Shown here piece by piece: positions 1-8,168 of a DNA stretch of 64,000 nucleotides. Origin of the DNA: Opitutia bacterium (GTDB lineage Bacteria > Verrucomicrobiota > Verrucomicrobiia > Opitutales > Opitutaceae); NCBI GenBank assembly GCA_947475065.1, contig CANJLB010000004.1, positions 1 through 64,000 on the forward strand, written 5' to 3'. Under the pieces are notes generated by a model. That model searched no databases and was not told the DNA's origin. It saw only the letters and a program-made list of their open reading frames with translations. A program made the translations under genes and the position numbers. The first letter of the stretch is position 1; every line of letters begins with the position of its first letter.

Positions 1-355
<355 letters not shown>

Positions 356-460
356 GAGTTCAGAACCTAGTGATTCTTGAACTACTAACTTTGCCCCGGC
401 CGAAGCCGGGGCGTTTTTGAATTTTGATTGGGGGTCCCAATCAATCGCACAAAGTAAATT

Positions 461-470
461 TCAAAGAGCT
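461..470 (-). promoter_or_regulatory. boxA-like antitermination site in the rRNA leader
   Basis: On the minus strand this reads AGCTCTTTGA, followed by AATTT. It is close to the rRNA boxA (TGCTCTTTAACA) that NusB/S10 bind. It lies about 105 bases upstream of the predicted 16S 5' end, where leader boxA elements usually sit. Two perfect stems follow in the leader: TTGATTGGG/CCCAATCAA around 423-443 and GCCCCGGC/GCCGGGGC around 395-414. Confidence 0.45.
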
Positions 471-491
471 TCCCCGAGGGGAAAGAGGACG

Positions 492-520
492 AAAAGAACA
501 CTCTCATCAGCTCTCGTCAA
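492..520 (-). promoter_or_regulatory. candidate rRNA promoter
   Basis: On the minus strand a run of A-rich sequence (about 521-541), like an UP element, is followed by TTGACG (515-520) as a -35. After a 17-base spacer comes TCTTTT (492-497) as a weak -10. It sits upstream of the boxA-like site and about 140 bases from the 16S 5' end. The -10 match is poor, so this is a suggestion only. Confidence 0.35.
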
Positions 521-635
521 CGATTTTTTTGATTTTTTTTCATCAGCCCGAAACCGGCTCCTCGGGGGGACGAAAAATCGCGCGCACCAGAGGAGACGGC
601 CCTCTTATGCGCCCCGTTTTTTCGGACAGCGCCGC

Positions 636-2075
636 TCACTTCAGTTTCACCCGGAGGACCTGCGTTTCCCCGCCCCGGCTGGCGAGCAGGACAAACTCTG
701 TCCGGGTCGCATCGGCCTCGATGGCGGCGAACTTCGCCACCGCATCGGCATAGGTTTTTACCTCGGTGCCATCAATCTCCTGAATCCAGTCGTCGGCCCG
801 CAGACCGGCGGTGCTTACGGGTGTGCTGCTCTTCACAAAATGCGCCAGCACGCCGCGCTGGTCGGCAAGCTTCACCCGGCGCACCACGCCATCGCCGAAG
901 ACAAACTCGCGCACCGTCAGCCCGATTTTTTCGAAATACTTCCGCTCCGCCTCGCGCGCCAGCTTGGGCTCGTCGGCCAAGGTGGCGGTGAGCTCGATGC
1001 GCTCGCTGCCGCGAAGCACGGTGAAGGCGAATGCGTCACCCGGCGCATGGCGGTCCACCTCGCGCTCAAAATATCGCACAGCCACCCGGTCGGGCGTGAG
1101 GCGCGGGAGCGGTTTGCCCCCGATGGCCACGATGATGTCCCGTGGCTTCATGCCGGCCTTTTCGGCGGGGCTGCCTTCCAGCACTTCGCTGACCACGCAG
1201 CCCGACTGCTTTTCCAACTTCATGAATGCCGCCACCTCAGGATCCATCGGCTCGAGCCCGTAGGTCCCGAGCCAGGGGATCGGCCGGCCCGAACCATTGG
1301 CGGGCACCCGGCCGAGCCACGGGGTGACCTCAGAGGCGAGGATGAAAACGCGGCTCTCCTCCACATTCATCAGCATCACCGGCGTGGCACCACCCCTTGC
1401 ACCATACTGGAGGTAGCTGGAGCCAAAGCCGCCGGCGGCCACGCCGAGAAATATGCCTTCCCCGTTGAACACCGGCAGGCCGGGTGCCGCCACCTCCGCC
1501 AGTGCGACCGCCGTGCGCTCCGGCAACGACTGCACCAATCCAATCCGCGCGACCATCAGATAGGGCTGGAAATCCTCGTCCTTGCCGCGCAGGCCGATGC
1601 CCCAGACCTCCTCCGCCATCGCCGGCTCGCCCGTGCTGGCTTTGCCGGCAAAGGCCGTGATCGGGACGAGTTTTGTCCGCACCTTCTCCTCCACACGCAC
1701 AAAGTTCCACCCGCTGAGGTTGTCCTGCCCCAGATACTCGGCATGGGCGTAGGCGCCGGCCGGCTCACCGGGCAGATGGACGCGAAAATCCTTCAGTTGC
1801 GCCGGCGTGACCCGACCGCCGACAATGCCCGGCGGCAAAGCGATGATACCGTTGGCATCAGCCACCACCCCGGCCACAATGTTTGTGCGCCGGTCGAGCT
1901 CGGTCTCGGTAAAAAACTCCACGGAGACCACGGACTTCACCCGCTCTTTCCAGAGCGAAGGCAGGTCGGCGGCACGGAGCGGCCGGGCGGCGGGCAACAG
2001 CAGCCAGACGGCGGCGGCCAGCAGCGTGGCCGCCCGGTGACGGCGCATAAAAATAAAAAGAAGGTTCGTTTTCAT
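636..2075 (-). CDS. HtrA-like PDZ protein without a catalytic triad
   Basis: 479 residues with a signal peptide (hydrophobic ~13-30, cleavage near ARPLRA/ADLP). A trypsin-like fold comes next, then two PDZ domains (about 265-360 and 395-470). Set against the HtrA gene just upstream, the catalytic positions are replaced: the TNAHV region reads IIALPPGIV, the TDLALLR region reads SGWNFVR, and GNSGGPL reads APGLPVF. It is probably a periplasmic pseudoprotease that binds peptides through its PDZ domains or partners the active protease. Its ATG overlaps the upstream stop by four bases (ATGA), so the two are likely translationally coupled. Partner function is inferred. Confidence 0.85.
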   Translation of the reverse strand: MKTNLLFIFMRRHRAATLLAAAVWLLLPAARPLRAADLPSLWKERVKSVVSVEFFTETELDRRTNIVAGVVADANGIIALPPGIVGGRVTPAQLKDFRVHLPGEPAGAYAHAEYLGQDNLSGWNFVRVEEKVRTKLVPITAFAGKASTGEPAMAEEVWGIGLRGKDEDFQPYLMVARIGLVQSLPERTAVALAEVAAPGLPVFNGEGIFLGVAAGGFGSSYLQYGARGGATPVMLMNVEESRVFILASEVTPWLGRVPANGSGRPIPWLGTYGLEPMDPEVAAFMKLEKQSGCVVSEVLEGSPAEKAGMKPRDIIVAIGGKPLPRLTPDRVAVRYFEREVDRHAPGDAFAFTVLRGSERIELTATLADEPKLAREAERKYFEKIGLTVREFVFGDGVVRRVKLADQRGVLAHFVKSSTPVSTAGLRADDWIQEIDGTEVKTYADAVAKFAAIEADATRTEFVLLASRGGETQVLRVKLK

Positions 2076-3418
2076 GGTTTTGGTTTGAGCACGCGGAGGG
2101 AAACTTGGTGGTTAAACTGGGACTCGATGAGCACCGAGTCGGTCTTGTCGGCCAGCGCATCGTAAAGTTTTTTCGCCTGATCGAGCGTGGTGATGGTCTC
2201 GTTGTTGATCTTGATGATGATGTCGTTGCGCCCGAGCCCCGCGACGGCGGCCGGAAAGCCGTTTTGCACCCCGGTCACGAGCAGCCCCATCACGTCGGTC
2301 AGCTGGTTCTCGCGCGCGTAGGCGCGGGAAACCTTGCGGACCGCCAGCCCCCATTTTTCGAAGGCCCAGGCCTCGCCCTGGCGGCTTTCCAATTTTTCCG
2401 TGACGAGCGCATACTCGGACGCCTGATCGCCACGCTTGACCGCCAGCTTGACGGTCGCGCCGACGGTCTTGTTGGCGATCAAGTCAAGAATGGGCGGAAG
2501 CTGCTCGGGGAAGCGCCCGTCCACCGCCACACCGTCGATCGTGAGAAGAATATCGGACGGCTTCAGGCCGGCCTTGGCGGCGGGCGAGCCGGGGTCAACG
2601 CTGTTGACCAGCACACCGGTGTTCTGCTTGAGCGAATAAAATTTCTCCAAGTCCTGCAGCGGGCCAAACACGAGGCCAAGGTAGCTGCGGGTGACAGAGC
2701 CCATGTTGCCATCACCACCCGAGCGGGCAAGGCTGGCGACGACGCGCTTGGCCACATTGATGGGAATTGCGAAGCCGAGGCTCTCGGCACTGCCCGAGGA
2801 ACTGCGCGAATTGATGCCAACCACGAGGCCGTTTTCGGTGATAAGCGGCCCGCCGGAGTTGCCGGGGTTGATGGCCGCGTCGGTCTGCAACCAAGTGTTA
2901 AACAGGCCCGTCTCGTAGCCATTGATGCTGCCGAGCCCCTCTTCAAATGAGCGGCGGTTGTTGGAAATGATGCCGCGCGTGACTGTCCGCGTCAGGCCGT
3001 AGGGCGTACCCACCGCAAAGACCGGATCGCCCGGCTGCATCTTGTCGGAGTCTCCCAGATCGGCATGGGAAAATTTCAGGCCCCGGCGCTTGAGGTCGGT
3101 GAGATCGAGCCGGAGCAGGGCGAGATCCGTCCAGTGGTCCCAGCCCACGAGGGTGGCCTTCACCCGCTCAAGGTTGGCCAGCGTGATGCTGAGATCCACG
3201 GCGCGCGGGCTGGCCACATGGGCGTTGGTCAGGATGTAGCCGTCGTCGTTCAGGATGACGCCGGAGCCGATGCCGCCCGTGAAACGCTTCACCCCGGTCT
3301 CAAACGAAACCTCGCGCACGTCAATGCGGACGACGGCGTCGAGGAGCCGGTTAAACCCGCGCGAAGTGGCGGCCGAGACTGTAAGGGGCAGGGCAAGAAG
3401 GAGGCAGAGGAAGCGCAC
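2072..3418 (-). CDS. HtrA/DegP-family periplasmic serine protease
   Basis: S1C-family protease, about 448 residues. The catalytic triad is visible: His of TNAHV (~67), Asp of WTDLALL (~98) and Ser of GNSGGPL (~188). Two PDZ domains follow (GVLVNSVDPGSPAAKAG and VTGVQNGFPAAVAG mark them). The N-terminus is a signal peptide ending LPLTVSA. The frame stays open upstream to 3586 and includes an ATG at 3496. The chosen GTG at 3418 places the signal peptide at the start; no clear ribosome binding site settles it. Role: degradation or chaperoning of misfolded envelope proteins. The next gene is the catalytically dead paralogue, overlapping by four bases. Confidence 0.9.
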   Translation of the reverse strand: MRFLCLLLALPLTVSAATSRGFNRLLDAVVRIDVREVSFETGVKRFTGGIGSGVILNDDGYILTNAHVASPRAVDLSITLANLERVKATLVGWDHWTDLALLRLDLTDLKRRGLKFSHADLGDSDKMQPGDPVFAVGTPYGLTRTVTRGIISNNRRSFEEGLGSINGYETGLFNTWLQTDAAINPGNSGGPLITENGLVVGINSRSSSGSAESLGFAIPINVAKRVVASLARSGGDGNMGSVTRSYLGLVFGPLQDLEKFYSLKQNTGVLVNSVDPGSPAAKAGLKPSDILLTIDGVAVDGRFPEQLPPILDLIANKTVGATVKLAVKRGDQASEYALVTEKLESRQGEAWAFEKWGLAVRKVSRAYARENQLTDVMGLLVTGVQNGFPAAVAGLGRNDIIIKINNETITTLDQAKKLYDALADKTDSVLIESQFNHQVSLRVLKPKP

Positions 3419-3579
3419 GCCTGACAGCAAGCGCGCTTCGCCCCCGATGACAAGCCGCAAGGAGAAAATTTCCACCCGTGGACCAGTCCGGCCCATGGGC
3501 GGATTGCGCGCTCGCCGGACTGCTCCGCTGACCTGAGTGTTCACAAGATTACTCGGACTTCGAATGTTGACAGCCGCTT

Positions 3580-3605
3580 GGCTCATCTTTGACGTTGGGC
3601 AAAGA
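3580..3605 (+). repeat. cassette-junction repeat, copy 1 (attC-like)
   Basis: It shares GGCTCA-N-CTT-NN-ACG-NNN-GGCAAA with copies at 3893 and 4221. Each copy ends a few bases before the start codon of a small orphan gene. Here the core reads GTTGGGC (3594-3600), an exact match to the integron R' core GTTRRRY. A small stem AGCC/GGCT precedes it (3573-3584). Confidence 0.6.
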
Positions 3606-3607
3606 AG

Positions 3608-3871
3608 ATGAAGATCACCGGCTTTACAGTCATGAATAGCGAAGGAGGCAAAGTGCCTGCTGACGCTTTCGGCAACAACGTCTCATTCTGCTGCTTTGGC
3701 TGTGGCCATCCTGTCTTGGCGACGGCTCTTGAAAATCAGCGGGGCAGCGACCATGGGCATCCGAGTGAGTGCAGAGGGTGCGGTTGCAGTTATTTTTTAG
3801 ACGTTCGGCAGCAATCCGAGAAGATCTACATCCATGGCGTTTCCAAAGAAGAAGCGCTAACCAGACGCTAG
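3608..3871 (+). CDS. small cysteine-rich hypothetical protein (cassette gene 1)
   Basis: 87 residues, not recognised. It has the metal-ribbon-like cysteine pattern CCFGCGH at ~28-34 and CRGCGC at ~55-60, followed by SYFLDV, which suggests a small zinc-binding fold. The ATG lies seven bases after the GTTGGGC core of the upstream repeat. The stop is just before a hairpin (TCCGCC/GGCGGGA) and the second repeat copy. This single-gene, promoterless arrangement is what integron cassettes look like. Function unknown. Confidence 0.6.
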   Translation: MKITGFTVMNSEGGKVPADAFGNNVSFCCFGCGHPVLATALENQRGSDHGHPSECRGCGCSYFLDVRQQSEKIYIHGVSKEEALTRR

Positions 3872-3892
3872 CCAATTCCGCCAAGGCGGGAG

Positions 3893-3918
3893 GGCTCATC
3901 TTGAACGCCCGGCAAAAG
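3893..3918 (+). repeat. cassette-junction repeat, copy 2 (attC-like)
   Basis: Second copy of the shared GGCTCA/CTT/ACG/GGCAAA element. A stem of AGCC and TCCGCC paired with GGCGGGA and GGCT lies immediately upstream (about 3870-3896), as in the folded arm of an attC site. The core position reads GCCCGGC, so the GTT needed for integrase cleavage is lost. The site is probably decayed. Confidence 0.5.
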
Positions 3919-3923
3919 ACCAA

Positions 3924-4232
3924 ATGTCCCTCCCCAAGGAAAAAGCTTGGTTTGCCGCCAAGCGATATGGCTATGGCTGGGGCCTGCCGAAGCGCTGGCA
4001 GGGATGGCTCGTGCTCGGTGCCTACTGTGTTTCCATCGCCGTCGCCGCACTTTTGCTTATGCCTGCCCGTCCTCTTGCGTTCGCGATCTCTATGTTCGTC
4101 GGCACGGCGGTGCTTGTCGCGATTTGCGCTTGGAAGGGTGAAACCCCGAAATGGCATTGGGGTGACTCCAATGAACCAAAGGCCGGACAAGGTGCCAAAG
4201 CCAGGCCCGGCAAGTCGGATGGCTCAGCTTGA
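3924..4232 (+). CDS. small two-helix membrane protein (cassette gene 2)
   Basis: 102 residues. The N-terminus reads KRYGYGWGLPKRWQGW, then come two hydrophobic segments (about 29-46 and 51-70), then KGETPKWHWGD and a charged tail. The GWGLP...WQGW and W.WGD pattern is shared by a widespread family of small uncharacterised inner-membrane proteins, as recalled. The stop codon falls inside the third copy of the junction repeat, as happens when a gene runs into its own attC site. Function unknown. Confidence 0.6.
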   Translation: MSLPKEKAWFAAKRYGYGWGLPKRWQGWLVLGAYCVSIAVAALLLMPARPLAFAISMFVGTAVLVAICAWKGETPKWHWGDSNEPKAGQGAKARPGKSDGSA

Positions 4233-4247
4233 ACGTGAGGCAAAAAT
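4221..4247 (+). repeat. cassette-junction repeat, copy 3 (attC-like)
   Basis: Third copy, ending exactly at the ATG of the next gene. Its core reads GTGAGGC, one base from GTTRRRY. The previous gene ends inside it (TGA at 4230-4232). Confidence 0.55.
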
Positions 4248-4643
4248 ATGACCGACGAAGCGTTCGATTCAGTTTGGGAGATTCCGTCCGGCAAGTGGAC
4301 GGTAAAAAAGCCGTTTGTCGGCTCCTGGCGCATCACGGAGCTGCAAGGTTTCGATGCCGAGTATGTGGATCTAGGTGGTCCCGCTGAGCTGAAGATCAGC
4401 ACGCGCGGCAGCGCCACGATGAACTTTGGCGCCGTAGAAATCACGCTCGACTGCAAGATGGATGAGTTGGACGGGCGGGTGCTTCGTTTCAGCTTCGAAG
4501 GTGCCGACGAAGGCGATCCGATTTGCGGACGCGGTTTCTGCCTTGTCACCGGTGGCGAGATGATCGGCCGCATCTTCCGGCACGACGGCGACGAGTTCGG
4601 ATTCAAAGCGAAGAAAACCTCGAAAGATGAAGAAACCGCCTGA
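4248..4643 (+). CDS. conserved hypothetical protein (cassette gene 3)
   Basis: 131 residues, soluble and acidic. Conserved-looking blocks are GSWRITELQGFDAEYVDL, EGADEGDPICGRGF and GEMIGRIFRHDGDEFGFKAKK. I recall a scattered family of small proteins with the same GxWRI...M..WD and GRGxA...GRI.xHxGD.S.F.A pattern, of unknown role. It is the last of three orphan genes preceded by the shared repeat; a degenerate GGCTCA remnant may follow near 4714. Function unknown. Confidence 0.65.
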   Translation: MTDEAFDSVWEIPSGKWTVKKPFVGSWRITELQGFDAEYVDLGGPAELKISTRGSATMNFGAVEITLDCKMDELDGRVLRFSFEGADEGDPICGRGFCLVTGGEMIGRIFRHDGDEFGFKAKKTSKDEETA

Positions 4644-4791
4644 CCCGTCGCTCGCCAAAGCCATCGTCTGTCACGGATCGTGCTGCCGCACGCTCCGCGC
4701 CAGCTGGCGTCGTGGCTCAAGATTTACTACCCGCCCTCCGCCCGGCCTTTTCCATTGACCGCCGCCCAGCCCGCCGCGAGCGTCCGCCCCT

Positions 4792-5895
4792 ATGCTCAAA
4801 GCTGGCATCGTCGGCCTGCCCAACGTGGGCAAGTCCACCCTCTTCAACGCGCTCACCCGCTCCCGCAAGGCGGAGGCGGCCAACTACCCGTTTTGCACCA
4901 TTGATCCCAACGTGGGCGTCGTGGTCGTGCCCGACGACCGCGCCTACGTCCTCCAGAAAATTGCCAAGACCAACGTCGTGGTCCCCGCCGCCATCGAGTT
5001 CGTGGACATCGCCGGCCTCGTCGCCGGCGCGAGCAAGGGCGAGGGCCTCGGCAACCAGTTTCTCGCCACCATCCGCGAGGTGGACGCCATTGTGCAGGTC
5101 GTCCGCTGCTTCGTGGACGACGATGTCATCCATACGATGGGCGGCGTGGACCCCATCCGCGACATCGAGGTCATCACGACCGAGCTCGTCCTCGCCGACC
5201 TCGACGCCGTCGCCAAACGCATCCCCAAGGTCCAGAAGAACGCGAAGGCGGGCGACAAGGAGGCCATCATCGAGCTGGCCTTGCTTCAAAAGCTTGAGCC
5301 CCATCTCAACGCCGGCAAAACCGCGAACACGCTCCCGGCGACGCCCGAGGAGGTCGCGTTGATGAAACTTTTCCAGCTCCTCACCGCCAAGCCCGTGCTT
5401 TTCGCCTGCAACGTCGCCGAGGGCGACCTCGCCACCGCCGAGCAAAACCCCTTTGTAAAGCAGGTCGCCGAGTTCGTCCGCACGCACCACGACGCCGCCT
5501 ACGTCCCCATCAGCGCGAAGATCGAGAGCGAGCTGATTGACCTCCCGGCCGACGAGGCGAAGGCGTTTCTTAAAGACCTCGGCGTGGACGACTCCGGCGT
5601 TTCCTCGCTCATCAAAGGCACCTACGCGCTGCTCGGCCTGATGACCTACTTCACCGCCGGCGAAAAAGAAGTCCGCGCCTGGACGATCAAAAAAGGATGG
5701 AAAGCCCCGCAGGCCGCAGGCGTGATCCACACCGATTTTGAGAAAGGCTTCATCAAGGCCGAGATCGTCTCTTACGCCGATCTGACGCGCCTCGGCAGTG
5801 TCGCCGCCGCGCGTGAAGCCGGCAAATACCGCCTCGAAGGCAAGGATTACGTCTTTGCCGACGGCGACGTCGCGCTGTTCCGTTTCAACAACTGA
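4792..5895 (+). CDS. ychF: redox-regulated ATPase/GTPase YchF (EngD)
   Basis: 367 residues, full length for the family. The G1 loop GLPNVGKST is at 8-16, with the FNALT and [10 protein letters not shown] segments and the [18 protein letters not shown]3 region of YchF. A C-terminal TGS domain (~280-363) ends in the family-typical VALFRFNN. YchF binds ATP in preference to GTP, associates with ribosomes and is linked to translation and oxidative stress responses. It stands alone between the cassette-like genes and a convergent HTH gene. Confidence 0.97.
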   Translation: MLKAGIVGLPNVGKSTLFNALTRSRKAEAANYPFCTIDPNVGVVVVPDDRAYVLQKIAKTNVVVPAAIEFVDIAGLVAGASKGEGLGNQFLATIREVDAIVQVVRCFVDDDVIHTMGGVDPIRDIEVITTELVLADLDAVAKRIPKVQKNAKAGDKEAIIELALLQKLEPHLNAGKTANTLPATPEEVALMKLFQLLTAKPVLFACNVAEGDLATAEQNPFVKQVAEFVRTHHDAAYVPISAKIESELIDLPADEAKAFLKDLGVDDSGVSSLIKGTYALLGLMTYFTAGEKEVRAWTIKKGWKAPQAAGVIHTDFEKGFIKAEIVSYADLTRLGSVAAAREAGKYRLEGKDYVFADGDVALFRFNN

Positions 5896-6012
5896 TTTTG
5901 GGGGAGCCGCGCCCGCCCGTGCGCGAGAACGCCGTAATCTGGCCGGTGCCTCCAACGCCAGCTCGCAACGGGCCTGCGGGCCGGACGCCTTGCCTGATTT
6001 GGGACCGTCTCC

Positions 6013-6516
6013 TTATTTGGAAGCCGGCCCTTTGCCGTTTGCAATGGGTGCGGACGCGGCATCCGCCGCCACGCCGAAGGTCCCGCTCTCCGACGCAAGC
6101 ACGAAGCCCTCGGTCACCGTTTTCAGCTCTTCCCAGCGGCGACGGATTTTCCTGGCCTCGTCCGGTGTGATCACGTTGTCGGCGGAAGAACTGGCGATGG
6201 TGGCCAGCATGTCGGCAAACTCCTTCACGATGTCATTGGTGATCGGGATGAGCGGCTGCGTGCGAGAAAACTCCTGCGGATTGCGGATGAAAAACCCGCC
6301 CACCTGCTCGCACACCCACTGGGCGATGCGTGCGTCATTCGTCACGCGCACCAGCTCGCCGGTGCGGTCGAGCGGGCTGCCCGTGCCGCTGCCGCTCGCG
6401 TCCTCCGGCGGTTCCGCCCACTTGTAGACCAGCGAGAGCGACACGCCCAGCTCGGCGGCGATGTGCTTGGCACTCGTGCGTTTCAACACGTCTTTCATCA
6501 CTTCATGCGCGTCCAT
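6013..6516 (-). CDS. HTH protein, resembling phage CII/CP76 regulators
   Basis: 167 residues from MDAHEVMKDVL. An in-frame extension to 6591 exists but looks non-coding. An N-terminal helix-turn-helix (KHIAAELGVSLSLVYKWAE, ~12-30) is followed by a helical segment with VCEQVGGFFIRNP and a second helical region (IVKEFADMLATIA...ITPDEARKIRRRWEELKTV). This layout fits the CP76/CII-like regulator family that occurs in phages and, as stand-alone genes, in some Verrucomicrobia. No other phage gene is near, so a domesticated regulator is likely. Family call moderate; target unknown. Confidence 0.65.
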   Translation of the reverse strand: MDAHEVMKDVLKRTSAKHIAAELGVSLSLVYKWAEPPEDASGSGTGSPLDRTGELVRVTNDARIAQWVCEQVGGFFIRNPQEFSRTQPLIPITNDIVKEFADMLATIASSSADNVITPDEARKIRRRWEELKTVTEGFVLASESGTFGVAADAASAPIANGKGPASK

Positions 6517-6749
6517 GGTTTCGCCAGCGTGCGGGCCCGCGGGGCGTTGGCAAGCCGGGGCGCGCACGCAACTGCAAACAGGCGACGGCACCAGTTTTGG
6601 AAACGAAGGCGGAAATTCTAGGTGCGCGCACCCCGCAAACCTGCTTTACTGACAAAGTCATGCCAACACTGGCCAACCTTCCCACTCTTGGGACGTCCGA
6701 AATTTCTTCCGTCCCGCGTGCGTTTTCGCCCTCCGGCGGGTGTAATGGG

Positions 6750-8120
6750 ATGATGAACGATGATGCCATCCTGCTGCGCCGCTATGTGGTGGAGGGATCG
6801 GAGTGCGCGTTTGCCGAACTGGTGAACCGCAAGGCAGGACTGGTTTACTCCGCCGCGCTGCGGCAGGTGGATGGCGACACCCTCCTCGCGCAGGACGTGG
6901 CACAAACCGTTTTCATTGACCTCGCACGCAAGGCCCGCCCGCTGGCCGAGCGTCCGGAACTCACCAGCTGGCTCCATACGAGCACGCGGTTCGCGGCGCT
7001 CAAGGCGGTGCGCGAGCGGTGCCGCCGGCAAATCCGGGAATGGGAGGCCCAAGCCATGCAAGACATTGAACGCGATTCCGGCCGTGACGCCGAATGGGAA
7101 CAGGTCCGTCCCCTGATTGACGAGGCCGTAGGCGAGTTGCCCGAGACCGACCGCTCGGCGCTGCTGTTGCGGTATTTCGAGGGCCAGTCCTTCGCCGCCA
7201 TCGGCACCAAGCTCGGCCTCGCCGAGAATTCGGCGCGAATGCGCGCCGAGCGCGCGCTGGACAAGCTGCGCGTGGTGCTGGCGGGCAAGGGGGTCGCCTC
7301 GACCGCCATCGCGCTGGGCCTGGCCCTCCCCGCCCATGCGGCGGCCGCCGCGCCGGCCGGCCTCGCGACCAAGCTGGCACTGGGCGCGCTTGCCCAAGGC
7401 GCGCTGCTCGGATGCGGGGCCGGCGCACTGGCGAAAGTTTCAAAGCTCTCGGTCCTATCCAAAGCCCCGACGCCCGCTTTCGCCGTGGCGTCGGCAGGGG
7501 TGCTGGGGATGGCCGCACTCCCGGCCGCCGAACCGGCCGGCTCGGCGTTTTATGTCTATCTTGGCTGCTTCGGGCTCGGCCTGCTGTTCACTCTCCTGAG
7601 TGCGGTGCTCGGCCATGCGTTTGGCGGACATGGCGATCTCGGCCACGGCGACGCTCATTGGGACGGCCATGCGCACGGCCACGCCGAGGGTGGTGGCGGC
7701 GCGGGCGACATGCCGGGATTTGCGCCGCTCAGCCCGACGACCATCGCGTCGTTCATCACGGGGTTCGGCGGGTTCGGGATGATCTTCCACTCGATGGAGG
7801 CCACCCGCAGCGTGTGGATCAGCGCGCCGCTGGCCGCGCTCGGCGCGCTGGCGGTTGCCGCCGGCGTGTTCTGGCTGTTCAGCCTGATTTTCCGCAGGAC
7901 CCAGGGCTCCAGCGAAGGCCGCGTCGCCGACCTCGTGGGCCAGGCCGCCACCGTGATCACTCCCATCGCGACCGACGGCGTCGGTGAGATTGCCTATGTG
8001 CAAGGCGGCTCCCGCTACTCCGCACCCGCGCGCTCCGAGGCCGGAGCTGTGCTGGCGAACGGCGCGACGGTGAGGATCACCCGCGTCATCGGCACGCAGT
8101 TTTACGTGACCGCCCCCTGA
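6750..8120 (+). CDS. ECF sigma factor fused to an NfeD-like membrane protein
   Basis: 456 residues in one uninterrupted frame. Residues 8-85 are sigma region 2 (ECAFAELVNRKAGLVYSAALR, QDVAQTVFIDLARKA). Residues 115-175 are region 4 (LPETDRSALLLRYFEGQSF, LGLAENSARMRAERALDKL). A hydrophobic Ala/Gly-rich stretch follows (181-258). Then comes an NfeD-like part: membrane helices ~266-288, 331-348 and 358-381, with a His-rich loop (seven His within 289-311), and a C-terminal OB-like domain (~390-456, GQAATVITPIATDGVGE...FYVTAP). The next gene is a flotillin, the usual partner of NfeD. An in-frame ATG at 6660 is a possible earlier start. Membrane tethering of the sigma domain is inferred. Confidence 0.85.
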   Translation: MMNDDAILLRRYVVEGSECAFAELVNRKAGLVYSAALRQVDGDTLLAQDVAQTVFIDLARKARPLAERPELTSWLHTSTRFAALKAVRERCRRQIREWEAQAMQDIERDSGRDAEWEQVRPLIDEAVGELPETDRSALLLRYFEGQSFAAIGTKLGLAENSARMRAERALDKLRVVLAGKGVASTAIALGLALPAHAAAAAPAGLATKLALGALAQGALLGCGAGALAKVSKLSVLSKAPTPAFAVASAGVLGMAALPAAEPAGSAFYVYLGCFGLGLLFTLLSAVLGHAFGGHGDLGHGDAHWDGHAHGHAEGGGGAGDMPGFAPLSPTTIASFITGFGGFGMIFHSMEATRSVWISAPLAALGALAVAAGVFWLFSLIFRRTQGSSEGRVADLVGQAATVITPIATDGVGEIAYVQGGSRYSAPARSEAGAVLANGATVRITRVIGTQFYVTAP

Positions 8121-8168
8121 CAGCCCGGCCGACCTTTTCCTCCTCCACCAGCCTCCTCCCCTCCTCCC

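Noticed and set aside
393-421. GC stem plus T-run as a terminator of the htrA genes
   Set aside because: The T-run follows the stem only on the plus strand, while htrA and the rRNA are read on the minus strand.
417-2165. Long open frame on the plus strand
   Set aside because: It lies antisense to the HtrA-like pseudoprotease; its translation is rich in Arg, His, Gly and Pro with no fold signs, a usual shadow in GC-rich DNA.
4717-5955. 412-codon frame on the minus strand
   Set aside because: It is antisense to ychF, which is certain; shadow frame.
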